A DNA stretch of 7,014 nucleotides from Clostridia bacterium (lineage in GTDB: Bacteria; Bacillota_A; Clostridia; Christensenellales; Aristaeellaceae), in assembly GCA_017530275.1 (NCBI GenBank), contig JAFXMP010000339.1, forward strand, positions 1 to 7,014, in the 5' to 3' direction. Every line of letters begins with the position of its first letter. The first letter of the stretch is position 1. The notes under the pieces were generated by a model that was not told where the DNA came from, did not search any database, and saw only the letters and a list, made by a program, of their open reading frames with translations. Of this stretch, positions 1-5,256 are shown piece after piece. The position numbers and the translations under genes were made by a program.

Positions 1-11
1 GAAGGCTGAAG

Positions 12-776
12 ATGGAATTCAGGAAGGTTTTCGATACCATTCCCGAGCAGTTCGACCGTTACCGTCCCCGCTATTGTCCGGCGCTGTTTTCCGATCTGAT
101 ATCTTATGCCGGGATCGGTCCGGGAAAAACCTTATTGGAACTTGGACCCGGCACCGGGCAGGCCACGGACCCCATTCTGGATACCGGCTGCGATTATCAC
201 GCCATCGAACTGGGGGAACACCTTTTTCAGTTCATGAAACGCAAGTACGGCTCCCGCCCTAACTTTCATATCGTGAACGACGACTTTATCATCCACGATT
301 TTGAAGGCCAGCATTTCGATCTCATTTATTCCGCCGCCACGATCCAGTGGATCCCGGAAGAAATCGCCTTTTCAAAAACGTTTGATCTGCTGAAGCCCGG
401 CGGTACCCTGGCCATGATGCTGACCAAAGGCGATTACCGGACGCCCAACGAAGCGCTGTTTCAGAAAATCCAAAGGGTGTACGCCCAATACTTTCATCCG
501 GAAACGGAATACAGGCATGGTTCTTTCTCTTATACCAAAGCGCCGGATTATGGATATGTGGACTTTGAAAAGCGTGAATACCACGGGCAGCGGGTATTTA
601 CCGCCGATGAATACATGGCTTTCTGCGGAACGCACTGCGACCATATCGTGATTCCCGAACCGGACAAAAGCAGACTGTTCAGCGGCCTGCGTCAAGCGGT
701 TTTGGAAGCGGGAAACCGTATCGTGTTTCAGGATACATACGTGCTGTATCTAACAAAGAAACCCATGAACGACTGA
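12..776 (+). CDS. Class I SAM-dependent methyltransferase, substrate unknown
   Basis: A 254-residue protein with a Rossmann-fold methyltransferase core. Visible motifs: motif I LELGPGTGQ at residues 42-50 (SAM-binding glycine loop), the acidic end of strand 2 at Glu66 in AIELGEHL, NDDF at 89-92 (motif III region), SAATIQWI at 107-114 (motif IV region) and LLKPGG at 126-131 (motif VI region). The N-terminal segment FDxxPEQFDRYRPRYCPALF resembles the helical cap seen in UbiE/Tam-like small-molecule methyltransferases. No signal peptide or membrane segment is visible, so it is probably cytoplasmic. The ATG at 12 follows GAAGG (1-5) at 6 bases. The frame stays open to the window edge, so an upstream start cannot be excluded, but the N-terminus reads as natural. 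It ends 18 bp before the folD ATG and may be co-transcribed with it. The substrate cannot be deduced; any link to folate chemistry is speculation. Confidence 0.88.
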   Translation: MEFRKVFDTIPEQFDRYRPRYCPALFSDLISYAGIGPGKTLLELGPGTGQATDPILDTGCDYHAIELGEHLFQFMKRKYGSRPNFHIVNDDFIIHDFEGQHFDLIYSAATIQWIPEEIAFSKTFDLLKPGGTLAMMLTKGDYRTPNEALFQKIQRVYAQYFHPETEYRHGSFSYTKAPDYGYVDFEKREYHGQRVFTADEYMAFCGTHCDHIVIPEPDKSRLFSGLRQAVLEAGNRIVFQDTYVLYLTKKPMND

Positions 777-781
777 TTTAC

Positions 782-787
782 AAGGAG
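782..787 (+). promoter_or_regulatory. Ribosome binding site deciding the folD start
   Basis: AAGGAG lies 7 bases before the ATG at 795 but only 1 base before an in-frame ATG at 789. The spacing supports 795 as the true start, giving a protein that begins MAVLMDGK. Confidence 0.8.
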
Positions 788-794
788 AATGCGC

Positions 795-1637
795 ATGGCA
801 GTTTTGATGGATGGCAAAGTCTTAGCCGCAGAGCAGATGGCAAAGCTGAAAGAACGGGTGGCTACCCTGAAAGCGGCGGGCTGCACGGTAGGTTTAGCGG
901 TGATTTTGGTGGGGGACGATCCCGCCAGTCAAGTCTATGTGCGCAACAAGGGCAAAGCCTGCGAGGAATTGGGCATCCTGTCCGAAACCCTGCGCCTGCC
1001 CGCTGAAACCACCCAGGAAGAACTGGAAGCGGAAATCGACCGCCTGAACCGGGACGAACGCATTAACGGCATTTTGGTGCAGCTTCCCCTGCCCAAGCAT
1101 TTGGATGAAGCCAAGGCTTTAGCGAAAATCCTGCCGGAAAAGGACGTGGACGGCTTCCATATCGAAAACGCCGGGAAGCTGTTCACCGGCCAGCCCGGCG
1201 TGGTGGCCTGCACGCCAAAGGGCATCCTGCATATGCTGAAAGCCTGCGGCGTGCCCCTCAAGGGCAAGGATGCGGTGGTCATCGGCCGCAGCAACATCGT
1301 GGGCAAGCCCGTGGCCATGCTGCTGCTGAATGAAAACTGCACCGTCACCCTCTGCCATTCCCGTACCTCCGATCTTGCTTCCCACACCCGCCGGGCGGAC
1401 ATTCTGGTGGCCGCCGTGGGCAAACCCCGGTTCGTCACCGCCGATATGGTGAAGCCCGGAGCCGCCGTGGTGGACGTGGGCATCAACCGGGTGGACGGCA
1501 AAGTGGTGGGCGACGTGGATTTTGAAGCCGTGGAAAAGGTGGCGGGGTACATCTCCCCCGTGCCCGGCGGCGTGGGCAAAATGACCATCTGCATGCTGAT
1601 GGAAAACACCGTCGAAGCCGCGGAACGGAAAGGATAA
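795..1637 (+). CDS. folD: Bifunctional methylenetetrahydrofolate dehydrogenase/cyclohydrolase FolD
   Basis: A 280-residue cytoplasmic enzyme that interconverts 5,10-methylene-, 5,10-methenyl- and 10-formyl-tetrahydrofolate, using NADP(+) in most bacterial members. Length matches the family (about 280-290). The folate-site residues are present: Tyr48 and Lys52 in YVRNK (catalytic Lys, equivalent to Lys54 of E. coli), Gln96 in VQLPLP and Asp119 in KDVDGF. The Rossmann-type nucleotide-binding motif GRSNIVGKP is at 164-172. The C-terminal signature reads PGGVGKMT at 257-264, where PGGVGPMT is usual, so a lysine replaces the proline; the codon is a clean AAA. The start at 795 is chosen from the ribosome binding site spacing. 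It is followed by the heptad-repeat element and then xseA, in the conserved Firmicutes order folD-xseA-xseB-ispA. Identity is secure. Confidence 0.97.
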   Translation: MAVLMDGKVLAAEQMAKLKERVATLKAAGCTVGLAVILVGDDPASQVYVRNKGKACEELGILSETLRLPAETTQEELEAEIDRLNRDERINGILVQLPLPKHLDEAKALAKILPEKDVDGFHIENAGKLFTGQPGVVACTPKGILHMLKACGVPLKGKDAVVIGRSNIVGKPVAMLLLNENCTVTLCHSRTSDLASHTRRADILVAAVGKPRFVTADMVKPGAAVVDVGINRVDGKVVGDVDFEAVEKVAGYISPVPGGVGKMTICMLMENTVEAAERKG

Positions 1638-1641
1638 AAAC

Positions 1642-1756
1642 AAAGAGTTGAGAGTTAAGAGTTGAGAGTTGAGATTCATTTGGCCGGTCAAAATACGGCT
1701 CTCATGCAACGAACACTCTTTTATCTCAACTCCCCACTCTCAACTCTCCACTCTTT
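1642..1756. repeat. MITE-like inverted repeat built of 7-bp units (element 1)
   Basis: The left arm (1642-1674) is a run of heptads on the pattern GAGTTGA: 1645-1651, 1652-1658 (GAGTTAA), 1659-1665 and 1666-1672. The right arm (1724-1756) is the reverse complement in the same 7-bp register: TCTCAAC, TCCCCAC, TCTCAAC, TCTCCAC, then TCTTT. Aligned by eye, the left arm's reverse complement matches the right arm at 29 of 33 positions. The 49-bp centre (1675-1723) contains a weak hairpin, GGCCG (1682-1686) with CGGCT (1696-1700). The element fills most of the folD-xseA gap and ends 7 bp before the xseA ribosome binding site, so in mRNA it could form a long hairpin that affects readthrough or xseA translation. 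No open reading frame with a start signal lies in it, and no transposase is in the window. Confidence 0.85.
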
Positions 1757-1763
1757 CCATCAA

Positions 1764-1770
1764 AAGGAGG
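1764..1770 (+). promoter_or_regulatory. Ribosome binding site deciding the xseA start
   Basis: AAAGGAGG (1763-1770) is a near-perfect Shine-Dalgarno sequence 6 bases before the ATG at 1777. It fixes the xseA start there rather than at the in-frame codon at 1669, which lies inside the repeat element. Confidence 0.9.
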
Positions 1771-1776
1771 TCCGCA

Positions 1777-3000
1777 ATGCCCTGGACGCTGACGGTATCC
1801 GAACTGAATGATTATGTGCGCCGCACGTTAGCCAGCGATCCAGCCCTGCGCTTCCTTTCCCTGCGGGGAGAAATCAGCGATTTCAAGAAATACGCTTCCG
1901 GCCACTGGTATTTCACCTTAAAAGACGAAACCTGCATGATCCAGTGCGTATGCTTCCGGCAGTACAACATGCGCCTGGATTTTCGCCCGGAAAACGGCAT
2001 GAAGGTGGTGCTCACCGGGGCGGTGGGCCTGTATCCCGAGCGGGGCAGCTATCAGTTTTACGCCGAATCCATCACCCGGGACGGGGTGGGCGAGCTGTTC
2101 CTCAAGCTGGAAGCGCTCAAAAACAAGCTGATGAAGGAAGGGCTTTTCGACGTTACGAAAAAGCGGCCCCTTCCCCTGCTGCCGAGGGCCATCGGCGTGG
2201 TTACCTCCCGTTCCGGCGCGGTGATCCACGATATCGCCACCGTGACCCGCCGCCGCTTTCCCGCCATGCAGATCATCCTGCGGCCCGCCCAGGTGCAGGG
2301 CGAGGGCGCGGCGGAGGACATCGCCCAGGGTATCGCGGAAATCTCCGCTTTGCCTCAAGTTGATGTAATTATCGTGGGCAGGGGCGGCGGTTCCTTGGAG
2401 GATTTGTGGGCCTTCAATGAGGAAATCGTCGTGCGCGCCATCGCCGCCTGTCCGGTACCGGTGGTGTCGGCTGTGGGCCATGAGGTGGATGTGACGCTGG
2501 CCGATCTGGCGGCGGACGTGCGAGCCGCCACTCCTTCCGTGGCGGCAGAGGTGTGCGTGCCGGAAAAGGACGCGCTGCTTGCTACGATTCAGAAAATGCG
2601 GGAAAGCTTGGAACGGGCCGGCGAAAATCTGATCCTGGCCCGGCGGTCCCGGCTTGCACTGTGCGAAAAACGGCTGGCCGCCCGCCATCCCGCCGCTCTT
2701 TTGCGGGATATCCGGGCCAGAGCCGATTTGCTGGGGCATCGCCTGCAAGCCTTGACTGAGCGAAAAATGGCCCTGCTGAAAGCTCAAACAGCCGCCCTGA
2801 CCGATAAGATGAATGCGCTCGGTCCCCGGCAGGCCCTGAATCGGGGCTACGCCATCCTGCTGGACGGCAAGGCCGCCGTGACCCAGGTGGATCAGGCGGC
2901 AGAGGAAATGACCGTGCTTTTGCAGGACGGTACTCTCCGGGTGAAAACCCTGGACAAGTGGAAGGAGGATCCTTTTGGCGAAGAAGCAAGCATCCTTTGA
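1777..3000 (+). CDS. xseA: Exodeoxyribonuclease VII large subunit XseA
   Basis: A 407-residue catalytic subunit of exonuclease VII, which with several XseB chains degrades single-stranded DNA from both ends to oligonucleotides and acts in DNA repair in the cytoplasm. Residues 1-100 form the N-terminal OB-fold single-strand-binding domain (EISDFKKYASGHWYFTLKDE at 32-51). The catalytic domain follows with VVTSRSGAVIHDI (141-153), VGRGGGSLEDLWAFNEE (200-216) and SAVGHEVDVTLADLAADVRAATPS (from 231). A long helical region (about 262-345), which in the family mediates XseB binding, leads to the C-terminal ALGPRQALNRGYAIL (347-361). The length is at the shorter end of the family, as is common in Firmicutes. 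The start at 1777 follows a strong ribosome binding site. The 3' end overlaps xseB by 26 bp, which suggests coupled translation of the two subunits. Confidence 0.97.
   Translation: MPWTLTVSELNDYVRRTLASDPALRFLSLRGEISDFKKYASGHWYFTLKDETCMIQCVCFRQYNMRLDFRPENGMKVVLTGAVGLYPERGSYQFYAESITRDGVGELFLKLEALKNKLMKEGLFDVTKKRPLPLLPRAIGVVTSRSGAVIHDIATVTRRRFPAMQIILRPAQVQGEGAAEDIAQGIAEISALPQVDVIIVGRGGGSLEDLWAFNEEIVVRAIAACPVPVVSAVGHEVDVTLADLAADVRAATPSVAAEVCVPEKDALLATIQKMRESLERAGENLILARRSRLALCEKRLAARHPAALLRDIRARADLLGHRLQALTERKMALLKAQTAALTDKMNALGPRQALNRGYAILLDGKAAVTQVDQAAEEMTVLLQDGTLRVKTLDKWKEDPFGEEASIL
2962..2968 (+). promoter_or_regulatory. Ribosome binding site for xseB within the xseA coding end
   Basis: AAGGAGG lies inside the last codons of xseA, 6 bases before the TTG at 2975. 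It supports the non-ATG start and the 26-bp overlap. Confidence 0.85.
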
Positions 3001-3193
3001 GGACCGGCTGATAGAGCTGGAGGATTTAGTAAAAAAAATGGAAAACGGTTCCCTTCCTCTGACCGAGGCCCTGGCCGCTTATGAGGCGGGCATGAAGCTG
3101 TCCAAACAGTTGACCGAAGAACTGGACGCGGCGGAAAAGCGGATGTTAGAACTGTCCGGAGGTCAAACCGTACCGATGGAGGACGCGCCATGA
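2975..3193 (+). CDS. xseB: Exodeoxyribonuclease VII small subunit XseB
   Basis: A 72-residue all-helical subunit of exonuclease VII; several copies bind each XseA and are needed for activity. The family signature is clear: FEDRLIELEDLVKKMENGSLPLTEALAAYEAGMKLSKQL, with the GSLPLTEAL turn between two helices. Length is typical (about 70-80). The start is TTG at 2975, chosen because AAGGAGG sits 6 bases upstream and the protein then begins MAKKQASFEDR, as the family does. The gene begins within xseA (26-bp overlap) and its TGA overlaps the ispA ATG (ATGA, 3190-3193). Such packing indicates translational coupling along xseA-xseB-ispA. Confidence 0.96.
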   Translation: MAKKQASFEDRLIELEDLVKKMENGSLPLTEALAAYEAGMKLSKQLTEELDAAEKRMLELSGGQTVPMEDAP

Positions 3194-4056
3194 GTACGAA
3201 AGAAACGCTGCAAAGATACAAGGACTGTCTGGAAGCTTATCTGGAGGCTCTTCCTATTTTGGGTGCGCCGGACAGGCTGCGTCAAGCCATGCGCTACAGT
3301 CTGCTGGCTGGCGGCAAGCGGCTGCGGGGGTGCCTTCTGCTGGCATCCTGCGAGATGGCGGGCGGATCAGCGGAAGAAGTCCTACCCTTTGCCGCGGCTC
3401 TGGAAATGATCCACGCTTATTCCCTGATCCATGATGACCTTCCCGCCATGGATAACGATACCCTCCGCCGGGGAAAGCCCACCAATCACGTGGTCTTCGG
3501 CGAAGCCATGGCGATTTTAGCGGGCGACGGCCTGCTGACCCACGCCTTTGAAATCATGGCCCAATCCGGTCATCCCCGTGCTTTCCGCGCCATGGGTGAA
3601 ATCGCTAAAGCTGCGGGCGTAGGCGGCATGTTAGGGGGGCAGGTGCTGGACGTGACCAATGAAGGCGCGGCCCCGGACCGTGCGCTTGTGGAAGAAATCC
3701 AAAAGGGCAAAACCGCCGCTCTGCTCACCGCCCCCGTCACTTCCGGGCTGATCTTAGGCGGCGCGGACGATCAGCAAATCGAAGCGGGCCGGATGTACGG
3801 CTTTCACTTGGGCATGGCTTTCCAGATTGTGGACGACATCCTGGACGTGGAGGGCGACCCTGCCCTCATGGGCAAAACTTTGGGAAAGGACGCGGCGGAA
3901 GGAAAGCTCACCTGGCCCTCCTGCGTAGGCCTTCAGCAGGCGAAAACAGACGCTGCCGCTCATATCGATGCCGCGGTCAAGGCGCTGGAGCTCTTCGGCA
4001 GCGCGGGCGGCTTTCTCCGGGATATTGCTGAATCTTCCCTGCATCGTGTACAATAA
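3190..4056 (+). CDS. ispA: Farnesyl diphosphate synthase (short-chain trans-polyprenyl synthase) IspA
   Basis: A 288-residue cytoplasmic prenyltransferase that condenses IPP with DMAPP and then GPP to give farnesyl diphosphate, the precursor for undecaprenyl phosphate and quinone side chains. Visible motifs: GGKRLRG (41-47, IPP binding), the first aspartate-rich motif DDLPAMD (82-88) followed by RRGKPTNH, the second aspartate-rich motif DDILD (215-219), and GKD with KLTWPS (232-244). Tyr77, five residues before the first motif, together with the two-residue insertion in that motif, is the known chain-length determinant of bacterial type II enzymes making C15, so farnesyl product is likely, though a GGPP product cannot be excluded. 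GGAGG (3178-3182) lies 7 bases upstream of the ATG. The gene overlaps xseB by 4 bp. The usual downstream partner dxs is not next to it here. Confidence 0.95.
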   Translation: MSTKETLQRYKDCLEAYLEALPILGAPDRLRQAMRYSLLAGGKRLRGCLLLASCEMAGGSAEEVLPFAAALEMIHAYSLIHDDLPAMDNDTLRRGKPTNHVVFGEAMAILAGDGLLTHAFEIMAQSGHPRAFRAMGEIAKAAGVGGMLGGQVLDVTNEGAAPDRALVEEIQKGKTAALLTAPVTSGLILGGADDQQIEAGRMYGFHLGMAFQIVDDILDVEGDPALMGKTLGKDAAEGKLTWPSCVGLQQAKTDAAAHIDAAVKALELFGSAGGFLRDIAESSLHRVQ

Positions 4057-4073
4057 GACGAGAGGCGAGCTAC

Positions 4074-4523
4074 GTGCAGTTTTTTGTGGATTTATGGTCC
4101 AACGGGCCGCTGAAATGCGCCATGATTTCCTGGGCGGTAGCCCAATTCATCAAGGTGCTGATCACTTTGTGGTTGGATAAGAAGCTGGACTGGCGGCGAT
4201 GCTTCGGTATGGGCGGCATGCCGTCCTCCCATACGGCGTTCGTTGTTTCCCTGACGATGGCTATTGCCTTTCAGGATGGCGCTGCCTCCACTGCTTTCGC
4301 GATTTCCTTTGCCTTAGCCGCAGTAGTGATCTATGACGCCATGGGCGTTCGCAGGGAAACGGGACGGCAAGGCGAGGTGCTGAACCAGATCATCAACCAT
4401 GTGCTGGTGGAAGGCAAACCCATTACGGAGAAACAGCTGAAAGAGCTGGTTGGCCATTCGCCGCTGGAAGTGCTGGGCGGACTGGTCGTGGCTGTTCCGA
4501 TCACGCTGCTGTTGATGCTGTAA
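4074..4523 (+). CDS. Divergent PAP2 family membrane protein (YuiD-like)
   Basis: A 149-residue integral membrane protein of the divergent PAP2 (DUF212/YuiD) family, distantly related to acid phosphatases that act on lipid pyrophosphates. Visible: an amphipathic N-terminal segment, a hydrophobic helix about 16-33, the signature GMGGMPSSHTAF (45-56), a helical pair about 54-86, YDAMGVRRETGRQGEVLNQII (start 87), then GHSPLEVLGG (127-136) leading into a C-terminal helix (about 134-149). SSH and GHSPLEVLGG resemble the phosphatase motifs of PAP2 enzymes, but activity in this family is largely unproven. The start is taken as GTG at 4074, behind a modest GAGG (4062-4065) at 8 bases. It begins 17 bp after ispA and probably shares its transcript. 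A role on isoprenoid pyrophosphates is suggested only by this position. Confidence 0.88.
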   Translation: MQFFVDLWSNGPLKCAMISWAVAQFIKVLITLWLDKKLDWRRCFGMGGMPSSHTAFVVSLTMAIAFQDGAASTAFAISFALAAVVIYDAMGVRRETGRQGEVLNQIINHVLVEGKPITEKQLKELVGHSPLEVLGGLVVAVPITLLLML

Positions 4524-4556
4524 TTCATTTTTTATGATAAAACGGGAGGTTTTCTT

Positions 4557-5117
4557 ATGATGGATCAATTCTTGGAACAGGTCGTCACCAAACGGAACCA
4601 AGCCACGCAGACGGTGTCTTATATCTTCGCCTGGATCGCTCTGATCCTGATGGGTTTCATGGCGTTTCTGCAATTCTCGTCCATTACCGCCGTGCTGAGC
4701 CAGTACGGCTTCGGCTTGGAGTTCTTTATCACCCTGGCGCAGCTGGTGGTATTCGGCGGACTGGCCGTGCTCATGTATATTTACAAGGACCGCATCAAAC
4801 TGGAATATGAATACACCTTCACCAACAGCCAGCTGGATTTCGCGCAGGTGTTCAACAACAAAAAGCGCAAAAACTTGGGCACCATGAACATCAAAAACCT
4901 GGAAGCCTGCGGCCTGGTGTCCTCCGGCTCCTTCAACCGCTATATCAACATGCAGGGCATCAAACGCACCAACTGGTTCCTGAACCGTGACGCGGAGCTG
5001 CTGTATTTCTACTACCAGAAGGACGGGCAGAAGCGCATCATCATCATCGAGCCCAACGAGGAAATGATCGCTCTGATCAAGCGCAACCTGCCGCAAGGCG
5101 TATGGCAAAACAACTGA
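4557..5117 (+). CDS. Two-helix membrane protein of unknown function
   Basis: A 186-residue protein whose function I do not recognise. Residues 1-19 are polar, then two hydrophobic helices are visible (about 20-41 and 52-76), followed by a soluble, basic C-terminal domain of about 110 residues that is probably cytoplasmic by the positive-inside rule (KDR, KKRK near 78-105). The domain contains EYEYTFTNSQLDFAQVFNNKKRKNL (from 83), an alternating strand-rich pattern (LLYFYYQKDGQKRIIIIEP), and ends near GVWQNN. This layout recalls a conserved clostridial family of unknown function, possibly DUF6106; that assignment is from memory and unverified. The double ATG at 4557 is preceded by GGGAGG (4544-4549) at 7 bases. 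It sits 33 bp after the PAP2-like gene and is the last gene before the terminator-containing gap, so it may end this operon. Confidence 0.8.
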   Translation: MMDQFLEQVVTKRNQATQTVSYIFAWIALILMGFMAFLQFSSITAVLSQYGFGLEFFITLAQLVVFGGLAVLMYIYKDRIKLEYEYTFTNSQLDFAQVFNNKKRKNLGTMNIKNLEACGLVSSGSFNRYINMQGIKRTNWFLNRDAELLYFYYQKDGQKRIIIIEPNEEMIALIKRNLPQGVWQNN

Positions 5118-5126
5118 TACGGTGTA

Positions 5127-5226
5127 CAGAGTCCAGAGTTCAGAATTCAGATTGATATAGCGGCGAAAAAGTGGTCTTTCGCCTTTTCACAGACACAATA
5201 ATCTGCACTCTGAACTCTCTCAATCG
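5127..5226. repeat. MITE-like inverted repeat built of 7-bp units (element 2)
   Basis: The left arm runs in 7-bp steps: CAGAGTC (5127-5133), CAGAGTT (5134-5140), CAGAATT (5141-5147), CAGATTG (5148-5154). The right arm (5200-5226) reads back the same pattern on the other strand, with CACTCTG and AACTCTC units. The best-paired part is 5135-5153 with 5200-5218, 17 of 19 positions by eye; pairing fades at the outer ends. Overall size, arm layout and heptad period match the element at 1642-1756, and the units (CAGAGTT against GAGAGTT) are close. The centre holds a separate hairpin followed by TTTT. It occupies most of the gap between the membrane protein gene and the desulfurase gene. Confidence 0.8.
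5162..5187 (+). terminator. Putative rho-independent terminator
   Basis: GGCGAAA (5162-5168) pairs perfectly with TTTCGCC (5177-5183) around an 8-base loop, followed directly by TTTT (5184-5187). It begins 45 bp after the stop of the 4557-5117 gene and would end the folD-to-membrane-protein transcript. The T tract is short and the stem only 7 bp, so partial termination is possible. It lies in the centre of the heptad-repeat element, so the larger hairpin could compete with it or reinforce it. Confidence 0.55.
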
Positions 5227-5256
5227 ATTCAAGAAATCACGGAGAGAGATCGAACG

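Noticed and set aside
789..794. Alternative folD start at the ATG at 789
   Set aside because: It is one base from the Shine-Dalgarno sequence, too close for initiation. The ATG at 795 has ideal spacing.
1669..1696. Possible promoter TTGAGA with an A/T-rich segment in the first repeat element
   Set aside because: TTGAGA is part of the heptad repeat, and the -10 candidate (AAATAC) is weak.
1645..1751. Possible CRISPR-like or direct tandem repeat array
   Set aside because: Units are 7 bp with no spacers, and the two halves are in opposite orientation. This is an inverted repeat with heptad arms, not a CRISPR.
1918..2787. Long minus-strand reading frame (about 289 codons) opposite xseA
   Set aside because: It lies wholly antisense to a secure gene. 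The composition (many His, Gly, Gln, Arg) is typical of the complement of GC-rich codons, and no domain is recognisable.
4512..4538. Possible promoter TTGATG / TATGAT before the 4557 gene
   Set aside because: The spacing is only 15 bp, and the predicted transcription start would fall on the ribosome binding site. Continuation of the upstream transcript is simpler.
4314..5108. Long minus-strand reading frame (264 codons) spanning the PAP2-like and two-helix protein genes
   Set aside because: It is antisense to two genes with good starts and membrane-protein character. The translation is rich in Gln, His and Asp with no motif, as expected for an antisense shadow.
5174..5202. Possible promoter for the desulfurase-thiI operon: AATAAT at 5197-5202
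   Set aside because: The -10 match is good, but the sequence 17 bp upstream (GTCTTT) is a poor -35. A promoter for this operon is plausible in the gap but cannot be placed.
5118..5256. Riboswitch (for example TPP, or a cysteine T-box) upstream of the sulfur-transfer genes
   Set aside because: No conserved TPP or T-box core motifs are visible. The gap is accounted for by the repeat element and the hairpin.
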